Of a stretch of 11,152 nucleotides of DNA, positions 7,001-11,152 are shown piece by piece (position 1 is the stretch's first letter; every line of letters starts with the position of its first letter). The notes below the pieces were generated by a model that saw nothing but the letters and a program-made list of their open reading frames with translations, had not been told where the DNA came from and ran no database searches. The translations under genes were made by a program, and so were the position numbers. This DNA comes from Betaproteobacteria bacterium (GTDB lineage Bacteria; Pseudomonadota; Gammaproteobacteria; Burkholderiales; Burkholderiaceae_C): positions 1 to 11,152 of the forward strand of contig CANFOR010000081.1 of NCBI GenBank assembly GCA_947448675.1, in the 5' to 3' direction.

Positions 7001-7536
7001 GCCCGCGCGTCGTCTTCGAGCAGCTCGTAGCGGCTGGGCAATTGCAAGGCCTGCAGCACGGCCAGCGGCGCGTTGCGCAAGAGCGCTGCAAACCAACTGT
7101 GGAAGGTGCGGATCTGCACTTGCCGCCCGTTGCTGAGCAGGGTTTGATATAAATTTGATAGCAGCTCACGCACATCTGGCGTGCCTTGCGGGGCTTTTTT
7201 ATTCCACGCATCGGCGTCAATGCCGCGCAGCAGCAGCTCTTGCTCCAGTTGCACGGAACTGGCCTGAGCAAAGTCGCCCAGCCACTGGTAGAGCCGCTCG
7301 CGCATTTCGCCCGCGGCTTTTTTGGTGAAGGTGATGGCCAAAATTTCTTGCGGCTGCACGCCCCGCGCGCTGGCCGCCTGCTCCAGCAAAGCGCGCAACA
7401 TGCGCGAGACCAGCATCCAGGTTTTGCCCGCTCCCGCGCAAGCCTCCACCGCCACACTGCGCTGCGGGTCGCAGGCCAGGGCGTAAAACTGCTCTGGGGT
7501 AACGGCCTGACCGTTGGCTTCGTAAGAGGTGTTCAT
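4060..7536 (-). CDS. addA: AddA/RecB-like UvrD-family helicase with C-terminal PD-(D/E)XK nuclease
   Basis: This 1158-residue protein is the catalytic helicase-nuclease of an AddAB-type complex that unwinds and resects DNA double-strand ends for RecA-dependent repair. Superfamily 1A motifs appear in order: Walker A EACAGAGKT (31-39, Lys38), Ia ITFTKKAAGEMRERL (68-82), Walker B LLIDEFQDTNP (408-418), III VGDPKQSIYRFR (445-456), V TVHGAKGLEA (819-828), VI LYVAMTRAQQRL (894-905). The nuclease follows: GQAMHRLLEW (1011-1020, His1015), RIDRLV (Asp1094), LDYKS (Asp1109, Lys1111), QMQRY (about 1125-1129). All key residues are present, so both activities are expected. The linker (about 930-1005) carries a HEEP tandem repeat and a copy of the dispersed repeat. 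The gene starts 37 bases after the AddB-like stop, forming an operon. In Burkholderiales this gene is usually named simply UvrD-helicase domain protein; the symbol is by analogy. Confidence 0.92.
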   Translation of the reverse strand: MNTSYEANGQAVTPEQFYALACDPQRSVAVEACAGAGKTWMLVSRMLRALLEQAASARGVQPQEILAITFTKKAAGEMRERLYQWLGDFAQASSVQLEQELLLRGIDADAWNKKAPQGTPDVRELLSNLYQTLLSNGRQVQIRTFHSWFAALLRNAPLAVLQALQLPSRYELLEDDARALPLLWPRFYSALQQDAQALASYQALVAAQGRSQAGKALEAVFFKRTEFLLADEAGVVDASVPHFSALYTEFAGLDAPLEMLSTNRDHRQKLRDAAVALGAASAPTFSAKGGELEQACTAQDWPAAMAALFTQDGKPRKFGEKMVGIERVRVAQDLLQRVQDAQAQHAAWQHQQCLLRLGRVLLAAYAALKREHGWVDMADLERAALHLLADAELGAWVQQRLDAQVKHLLIDEFQDTNPLQWRALSSWLGSYAGAGGGERPGVFIVGDPKQSIYRFRRAEPQVFKAAQLFVAEALGGTRLACDHTRRNAPAVLAAVNAAMAQAQREGLLAFRAHSSSSTLPGSVLRLPQIARPPSRFESRNHPGSAARSENGSKISSIQARWRDTLTEPRESFEDSLRSLEARQAARWIAQQIAQGAQPADFMVLSRKRASLGLLHSELRDLHISAAVAEKTGLMDCCEVQDVVALLDALVSPGHSLSLARALKSPLFGLSDEDLVCIALAVRSAEPGGENGAEPAAAASSRRAKPLSWFDVLQKTELLPQHLRGLHGILLQYQSWVRSLPPHDALGFILHHARADAQFAAAVPAAQRASVWANLGALLQATLALQGARFSTAYGLVRQLKAGSVQAPAQVPSAAVQLLTVHGAKGLEARTVLLLDTDAQATRGENMGVLVDWPGEAARPAAFVFVASEAQPAPSVRALLASEQQARQREEINALYVAMTRAQQRLVLSSNAPHAPDAQSWWQRLGGLAEAVEVPHEEPHEELHEEPCAVSAASPEEMSAPSQSASTATHFEMLFLPENQAQSRIESAQAATKNVANEVPLEAAADSAARVGQAMHRLLEWQATGAASAGFVASGAQQAAVEREFALSADELARALALAQRIREGQAAWVWDAAQLVWQGNELELAYQGQLLRIDRLVQRADTQAWWVLDYKSAQQPEQQAGLNAQMQRYRTAVQVLYAGAKVEAAWLGGDGSLRLLGP
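4551..4580 (+). repeat. 30-bp AT-rich dispersed repeat, best copy (addA linker)
   Basis: This copy has the perfect inverted arms GCTAC and GTAGC around the 7-base loop ATTTTTA, followed by TGCTTGCGCAC. It lies in the non-conserved linker before the AddA nuclease domain (residues about 986-995). Confidence 0.75.
4701..4736 (-). repeat. three-copy 12-bp tandem repeat in the addA linker
   Basis: Three units of GCTCTTCRTGCR (plus-strand reading) run head to tail; the last two are identical and the first differs at two positions. In frame they encode HEEP-HEEL-HEEP (residues 935-946), an acidic stretch between helicase motif VI and the nuclease domain. Unit length is a multiple of three, so copy-number change would not shift the frame. 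Confidence 0.85.
4938..4967 (+). repeat. weaker copy of the 30-bp dispersed repeat (addA)
   Basis: TTGCTACAAAAA matches positions 1-12 well and AGCAGC aligns at 17-22, but the CGCAC tail is absent. It is antisense to addA codons for AAFVFVAS. Confidence 0.35.
5386..5415 (+). repeat. possible degenerate copy of the 30-bp dispersed repeat (addA)
   Basis: AGCTCTGTTTTTTGTAGC resembles the first 19 positions of the copy at 8149 (TGCTCTGTTTATGATAGC) in the same register; the tail does not match. Confidence 0.3.
6123..6152 (+). repeat. weaker copy of the 30-bp dispersed repeat (addA)
   Basis: CTGCTACAAAAA matches positions 1-12 and AGCAGC matches 17-22; the tail is lost. It overlaps conserved helicase codons (VFKAAQLFVAE), so it may be partly fortuitous. 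Confidence 0.35.
7144..7173 (+). repeat. 30-bp AT-rich dispersed repeat, copy in addA
   Basis: It has TTGATAT, then AATTTGATAGCAGC and the full tail ACGCAC in register. It is antisense to addA codons for residues about 122-131 (RELLSNLYQT). Confidence 0.65.
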
Positions 7537-7573
7537 GGGATAAGAGAATGCGGAAAACCCGACGGCTGTTGCT

Positions 7574-10420
7574 TCATGTGGCGCTCCAAAAATCGCGCCT
7601 GCACAGCCCGCGCGCGGCGCAATACGTGCAAGCGCTGCCCTCGCCCAGAGCGGGCAGGGCTTGGCCTGCGGCGATGCGGTCCATGTCGTGCAAGATGCCG
7701 TCTACCAAGGCGTTGCGCAGTTCAACGATGCCGTGCATGGGGTGGCTGTGGGTGCCGTCTTTTTCGCCGACGTTCACATACGCGGCTTGCAGTTCGTCGT
7801 CTTCGAGCAGGGCGGCGTAGAAGGCCAGTTGGGTGTCGTCGAGCGGCTCGGCGAGGCGTTTTTTGGTGGCGCTGGGGGCTTCGGTTTTGTAGTCGATCAC
7901 CAAGCGCTGCGCAGGGTGCTCGCCACGGCCGTGCACGGCAGGCAGTCTGTCGATGCGGTCGATTTTGCCGACCAGCGTGACGCGGCCCATGGGCTGCTCG
8001 CGCCACACCTCGGCCTGCGCAAATTGCGCGCCGCTGGCTTGGTGCAAAGCCCACCAAGCCAGGTAGCCCGCGCGCACGCGCGGCCAAGCGGCGGCAAAGG
8101 GCGTGAAGGCCGCAGCGTCTAGGCCAAGGAGCTGCGTGGCCTCTTCGGCTGCTCTGTTTATGATAGCTTCATACGCAGTATCGGCGGGCGTTTTGGCTGA
8201 TTTATCCTTTGCAGCCAAGGCCTCGTGGAAGCGTTTGAGCACCAGGTGCAGCCAGTTGCCGAAGTCGCGTTTGTCGAGCGCGGCGTCCAACTCGTCGGCC
8301 TCGGCTAGGCCCAGGCTGCGCAGGCCAAAGTAGCGGTAGGGGCAGGCGCGCAGGTCGGCGTAGGCGCTGGCCGAAAGCGTCTCGCGCAGCAAGTCGTCGG
8401 CGCGCGGCTGGGGCGGCATGGTGGGCTTGCTCGGCAGGCTGCGCAGCAGGCGTGGCTCGCTGGCCAGGGGCGCACCGCGCAAGCGCAGGCTCTGCACAAA
8501 ACCGCTGGGCATCAGCGCCTCGCCCGCGTGCTGGCTGCGCCAGAGCGCATCGACGCAGGGCGGGCTAGGCGATGCAGTCACCGAGCTGGGCCGTGCAGCC
8601 GCTTGCGCGCTGGGCGATGCCGGTGGCGACCCCGGCGGCGTTGTGCCCGGCTGGCTTGGCGCGGCGTAGCGCAGCAAGTAGTTCCACGCGGCGCTGGCAG
8701 CGCTTTGCAGCTCGGCGCGCTGGGGCAGGCCCAGGGCTTGGCGCTGCAAAGCGCTCCACAGGCCCGCGGGCTCGGGGGCGACGGCCAGTTGCTGCTCGTC
8801 GCAGCCGGGCACCACCACGGCGGCGAAGGGGCGGCCGAGCAATTGCGCCAGCGGCAAGATCACCACCTGGGCCTGCGCGGGCGCGGCGGGTTTGAAGCTG
8901 GCGGCTTCGAGCACGGCACTGACCCAGCGCGTGAACTCGGTCAGGCTCCAGCGCAGCGGGCTGGCGGGCAGCTCGGCGGCGCGGCTTTTGCTATCTTTTT
9001 TGCCATTACTATCGCCACCGACGTCGCGTTTGTCTTCGCTTTCTTCAAGGTACAGCGCTTGCAGTAGCTGCGCGCCTGCTGCGTCGGCTTGCAACTGTGG
9101 CCATTGGCCACTGGCTTGCAAGAGGGTGCGCAACTGGCTTAGCCAGTCGCTCAAGGGCCGCGTGGCGGAGCAACTGGCGCGCCATTGGTTGAGCGTTTGC
9201 GCCATGTCAATTGCTATTAAATGTGTAGCTGTATACGCACGCCAGTCGGTCGTTCCCAGGCTTCTAAGCTCTGCTTCCAGGCTGTCTACCGCATGGCCGC
9301 TGAAGCAAGGGCATTGCTTGGCGGCGTCGAGCACCGCGTCGCTGCTGGCCAGGTAGGACAAGGCGCGCAGCAAGGCCATCAGTGCGGCGGCGGCGTGGGT
9401 GGTGGACAGGGCCCAGCCGGTTTCGTCGCGCAGGGCCACGCCTTGGGCGGCCAGCTCGGCGCGCACGCGGCGCACCAAGGAACGGTCGTTGGCGACCAGG
9501 GCAATCGGCACGCGGCCTGCATGGAGGTGCAGCAGCACACAAGCGGCGCTGCGCTGGGCTTCGTCGTGCGCGCCCTCGCAGGCATGCAAGGCCAAATGCG
9601 GCAGCACGGGCGGGGCGAGGGGTACGGGCGCCGGCAAGTGTTCGCACAGGTGGTCGAGCACAAAAGCCTTGGACCCGTAGTGGGCCAGCAAGGTCTCGGC
9701 CAGGGCGTCGGTTTGCAGGCCGCGCACCTGCACCAAGCAGTCCACGCTGGACAGGGTGGCGGGGGCAAACAGCAGGTCGCTGGCGTAGGCCGAGGCCAGA
9801 GCCCATTCGAGCGCGATCTGCGCCACCGCGGCCTCAAAACGCAGCTGCCCGCTGGTGGCCTGCGGCGCGCCCGCCTGGGGCTCGGCCCATGGGGCCTCAG
9901 CTAGCAGGCTAGAACGCGCCAAACGGCCCCAGGAGGCCCGTTCAAGCGGCGGCTGGGCGGCTACCACAGGGGCGAGCTGCCAAGCGGCTTCTAGCAGGGC
10001 GGGCGCCAGCTCGCTTTGCTGGGCGGCCAGACCCGCTTGGCGTAGCCAGCGCTCGGCAGTGAGCAGGTCGCAGGCGGTGTCAAAGCGGATGTCGAGCTCG
10101 CTGGGCGCGCTGTGCATGCCTGCCGCGCAGGCCGTGGCCCAGTTCATCGTGCTTTCAAAGCGCGGCACAAAACCCAAGGCTTGCGCGGCCGGGTGGCGCA
10201 GCCACTGGGCCTTGGCCACCGGCATCAGCTGGGCATAGGGCAGCAGCACCACGCAGCGGGCCGGGTGTGCGCCGCGCTGCTGCAAGGCGTTGCACAGGGC
10301 GTCGAACAGTGCCTGCCAAGCGTGGTGGGTGTGGGCCGCGCTCTGGTTTGCGTTTTGCACAGGCGCATCGGGCTTAGCTATAGCCGCCATAGCAGGATTT
10401 GCTGAATTTACAGAGGGCAT
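7574..10420 (-). CDS. addB: AddB-like subunit: inactive helicase scaffold with PD-(D/E)XK iron-sulfur nuclease
   Basis: The predicted product has 948 residues and is the partner of the downstream AddA-like protein in double-strand-break resection. The N-terminal two thirds are weakly conserved, helicase-like and lack a Walker A motif, suggesting a structural or DNA-scanning role. The C-terminal nuclease is clear: CPYRYF (Cys693), GNWLHLVLKRFHEAL, GKIDRID, VIDYKT (Asp843, Lys845) and Q in DTQLAFY. It ends with CTYCAARGLC (Cys931, 934, 940). The spacing of one distant Cys followed by C-X2-C-X5-C is the 4Fe-4S staple of AddB-type nucleases. The start is uncertain: the frame is open to 10519, which would overlap trxA, and ATG at 10420 or 10390 is more plausible though neither has a Shine-Dalgarno sequence. 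A Pro/Ser/Ala-rich linker lies around 8560-8670. It is transcribed divergently from trxA. Confidence 0.85.
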   Translation of the reverse strand: MPSVNSANPAMAAIAKPDAPVQNANQSAAHTHHAWQALFDALCNALQQRGAHPARCVVLLPYAQLMPVAKAQWLRHPAAQALGFVPRFESTMNWATACAAGMHSAPSELDIRFDTACDLLTAERWLRQAGLAAQQSELAPALLEAAWQLAPVVAAQPPLERASWGRLARSSLLAEAPWAEPQAGAPQATSGQLRFEAAVAQIALEWALASAYASDLLFAPATLSSVDCLVQVRGLQTDALAETLLAHYGSKAFVLDHLCEHLPAPVPLAPPVLPHLALHACEGAHDEAQRSAACVLLHLHAGRVPIALVANDRSLVRRVRAELAAQGVALRDETGWALSTTHAAAALMALLRALSYLASSDAVLDAAKQCPCFSGHAVDSLEAELRSLGTTDWRAYTATHLIAIDMAQTLNQWRASCSATRPLSDWLSQLRTLLQASGQWPQLQADAAGAQLLQALYLEESEDKRDVGGDSNGKKDSKSRAAELPASPLRWSLTEFTRWVSAVLEAASFKPAAPAQAQVVILPLAQLLGRPFAAVVVPGCDEQQLAVAPEPAGLWSALQRQALGLPQRAELQSAASAAWNYLLRYAAPSQPGTTPPGSPPASPSAQAAARPSSVTASPSPPCVDALWRSQHAGEALMPSGFVQSLRLRGAPLASEPRLLRSLPSKPTMPPQPRADDLLRETLSASAYADLRACPYRYFGLRSLGLAEADELDAALDKRDFGNWLHLVLKRFHEALAAKDKSAKTPADTAYEAIINRAAEEATQLLGLDAAAFTPFAAAWPRVRAGYLAWWALHQASGAQFAQAEVWREQPMGRVTLVGKIDRIDRLPAVHGRGEHPAQRLVIDYKTEAPSATKKRLAEPLDDTQLAFYAALLEDDELQAAYVNVGEKDGTHSHPMHGIVELRNALVDGILHDMDRIAAGQALPALGEGSACTYCAARGLCRRDFWSAT
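8149..8178 (+). repeat. 30-bp AT-rich dispersed repeat, copy in addB
   Basis: CTGCT, GATAGCT at 14-20 and ATACGCA at 23-29 match the family. The tail ATACGCA is identical to the copy at 9211. It is antisense to addB codons for YEAIINRAAE. Confidence 0.6.
8988..9018 (+). repeat. possible degenerate copy of the 30-bp dispersed repeat (addB linker)
   Basis: It starts TTGCTATCTTTTTT like the family and ends ATCGCCAC, but the central TAGC is missing and one extra base is needed. It lies in a charged, poorly conserved linker (GGDSNGKKDSKS). Confidence 0.25.
9211..9240 (+). repeat. 30-bp AT-rich dispersed repeat, copy in addB
   Basis: TTGCTAT, loop TAAATGT, GTAGCTG and the tail ACGCAC align base for base with the best copy at 4551-4580. 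It is antisense to addB codons for YTATHLIAID. Confidence 0.7.
10366..10395 (-). repeat. 30-bp dispersed repeat, only reverse-oriented copy (addB 5' end)
   Basis: Read on the minus strand it has CTGCTAT, a GC-richer loop, CTATAGCT and CG near the tail, in the correct 15-base arm spacing. The arms GCTAT and ATAGC are perfectly inverted. It overlaps the alternative ATG at 10390 of the AddB-like gene. Confidence 0.5.
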
Positions 10421-10435
10421 GCAATACGAGGGGGA

Positions 10436-10452
10436 TTGGTTTCTGTCACAAT
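10436..10452 (+). promoter_or_regulatory. candidate trxA promoter (extended -10)
   Basis: TTGGTTTCTGTCACAAT contains a TGT-CACAAT element resembling an extended -10, about 48 bases before the trxA ATG. No good -35 hexamer is at the standard distance. A near-copy precedes rho (10982-11000), which is the main reason to list it. Confidence 0.4.
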
Positions 10453-10499
10453 TTCCCCACTTTAACTGCTCCGACCCTTCACATTCCAAGGAACCCGCC

Positions 10500-10832
10500 A
10501 TGGCCAGCGACCTGATCAAACATATTTCTGATGCATCTTTTGAAGCCGACGTACTTCAATCCGACAAACCGGTGTTGGTGGACTACTGGGCCGAATGGTG
10601 CGGTCCTTGCAAAATGATTGCACCGATCTTGGACGAAGTGTCCGCCACCTACAAAGACCGCTTGCAAATTGCCAAGATGAATGTCGACGACAACCGCGAC
10701 ATTCCGGCCAAGTTTGGCATTCGCGGCATCCCCACCCTGATGCTGTTCAAAGGCGGTGAACTGGCCGCTACCAAAGTTGGAGCGCTCAGCAAAGCCCAAC
10801 TCACCGCATTTATTGACCAGCAATTGGCTTAA
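10500..10832 (+). CDS. trxA: thioredoxin 1
   Basis: This is a 110-residue cytosolic thioredoxin, reduced by thioredoxin reductase and a disulfide reductant for ribonucleotide reductase, peroxidases and other targets. The active site WCGPC is intact (Cys34, Cys37). Asp28 of VDYWAEW and the cis-proline of GIPTL (Pro78) are present, and the length is standard. The ATG at 10500 is chosen because AAGGA (10488-10492) lies 7 bases upstream and homology starts there; the frame runs open to 10290 but that part is antisense to the AddB-like gene. It is followed by a large palindrome and then rho, a gene order familiar in beta-proteobacteria. Confidence 0.97.
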   Translation: MASDLIKHISDASFEADVLQSDKPVLVDYWAEWCGPCKMIAPILDEVSATYKDRLQIAKMNVDDNRDIPAKFGIRGIPTLMLFKGGELAATKVGALSKAQLTAFIDQQLA

Positions 10833-10851
10833 ATTCGAATACAAACCGCCT

Positions 10852-10963
10852 GACGCAGAGGACGCGAAAACTCACGAAAGACGCAAAAACACAGCCAAAA
10901 AATTAAATTTAATTTTGGTTTTCGTTTTTGCCTCCTTTGCGTAACTTTCGCGTCGGCTGCGTC
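10852..10963. repeat. 112-bp imperfect palindrome between trxA and rho
   Basis: Two arms of 56 bases are symmetric about 10907/10908. The outer ends match as GACGCAG, the next block as GACGCGAAA, and the centre is the perfect palindrome AATTAAATTTAATT (10901-10914). Roughly two thirds of positions pair without gaps. The arms are made of degenerate direct units of the kind GACGCRRAR. It starts 20 bases after the trxA stop and could fold in RNA as a long hairpin, possibly acting as a trxA terminator or RNA stabiliser. The layout resembles a dispersed palindromic or MITE-like intergenic element. I see no target-site duplication. Confidence 0.75.
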
Positions 10964-10981
10964 CAGTTTCCATTTTGCTTC

Positions 10982-11000
10982 TTGGTTTTCCTGTCATAAT
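10982..11000 (+). promoter_or_regulatory. candidate rho promoter (extended -10)
   Basis: TTGGTTTTCCTGTCATAAT contains TGT-CATAAT, a good extended -10 match. A weak -35 (TTTTGC, 10973-10978) lies 16 bases upstream of the hexamer. Transcription would start near 11007, giving a leader of about 117 bases. Confidence 0.5.
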
Positions 11001-11123
11001 GCCGCCAGTTCATCGATTGCCTTGAGCAGTTGATTCGAGTTTCCGGCTAGCGCGGCGCTTGTTCTGCCCGCAGCTCCCTCCCCCCGATTCGTGACACTTC
11101 TACTCCCCTTACGGAGTCATTCC
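11001..11123 (+). promoter_or_regulatory. rho leader with C-rich, G-poor tract
   Basis: From about 11063 to 11110 the leader is rich in YC dinucleotides and poor in G (for example CAGCTCCCTCCCCCC and CACTTCTACTCCCC), with no strong hairpin. This is the composition of Rho-utilisation sites. In Escherichia coli, rho represses itself by Rho-dependent attenuation in its leader; the same mechanism is inferred here. The Shine-Dalgarno GGAG (11113-11116) lies 7 bases before the ATG. Confidence 0.4.
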
Positions 11124-11152
11124 ATGCACTTAAACGAACTCAAGGCACAGCA
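11124..11152 (+). CDS. rho: transcription termination factor Rho, 3'-truncated by window edge
   Basis: Only nine codons are visible, reading MHLNELKAQ, which matches the N-terminus of beta-proteobacterial Rho (MHLxELKA). The ATG has a well-placed GGAG upstream, and position directly after trxA agrees with the known gene order in this group. Rho is the hexameric RNA helicase that ends untranslated transcripts. Nothing can be said about the rest of the protein. Confidence 0.85.

Noticed and set aside
7186..7980. Plus-strand open frame of 264 codons across the addB-addA junction
   Set aside because: It is antisense to two well-supported genes; its product is an Arg/Ala/Gly-rich composition artefact with no domain, as expected from shadows in GC-rich DNA.
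10290..10499. Upstream extension of the trxA frame
   Set aside because: It is antisense to the AddB-like gene, unlike any thioredoxin, and the ATG at 10500 has a good Shine-Dalgarno sequence.
10756..10944. Plus-strand 62-codon frame running from trxA into the palindrome
   Set aside because: It overlaps trxA in another frame and its second half is only a translation of the palindromic repeat (Lys/Arg-rich then Phe/Val-rich).
1..11152. CRISPR arrays, tRNA/rRNA genes, insertion sequences, phage genes
   Set aside because: No regularly spaced identical repeats, no RNA gene signatures, no transposase or integrase motifs were seen; the 30-bp repeats are irregularly spaced and degenerate.

Overview
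The window looks like a piece of chromosome from a beta-proteobacterium of the order Burkholderiales, most likely family Comamonadaceae (Rhodoferax/Polaromonas/Acidovorax type). This rests on the GC-rich, densely packed genes, the protein families, and the order AddB-like gene, trxA, rho, which I remember from that family. I could not run a database search.

Layout. On the + strand, 1-988 holds the 3' part of mnmH (tRNA 2-selenouridine synthase). It overlaps by four bases (ATGA) with a membrane-anchored strictosidine synthase/SMP-30-like beta-propeller gene (985-2085). A block of five minus-strand genes follows. In transcription order they are: an AddB-like nuclease (10420-7574), an AddA/RecB-like helicase-nuclease (7536-4060), a small VOC/glyoxalase-fold protein (3957-3592), a cystathionine beta-lyase-type PLP enzyme (3554-2337) and a 64-residue charged protein (2283-2089). 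Diverging from the AddB-like gene on the + strand is trxA (10500-10832). After a 291-bp intergenic region comes the first codons of rho (11124 to the window end).

How the genes work together. The two large minus-strand genes form a two-subunit, double-strand-break-processing helicase/nuclease. The A subunit carries all UvrD-type helicase motifs plus a RecB-type nuclease. The B subunit has no Walker A motif, but has a second PD-(D/E)XK nuclease flanked by the four cysteines of an iron-sulfur staple. The other genes are housekeeping: tRNA wobble modification, methionine biosynthesis, thiol redox and transcription termination.

The most unusual signal is a family of about 30-bp AT-rich sequences scattered through the genes. 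Each has GCTAY/RTAGC inverted arms around a 7-base loop, followed by a GC-rich tail ending near CGCAC. At least eight good copies and several weaker ones occur in about 9.5 kb, nearly all inside coding sequence. They do not break the reading frames. A second notable structure is a 112-bp imperfect palindrome between trxA and rho. The rho leader is C-rich and G-poor, as expected for autogenous Rho-dependent attenuation. No RNA genes, CRISPR arrays, insertion sequences or prophage genes were found.
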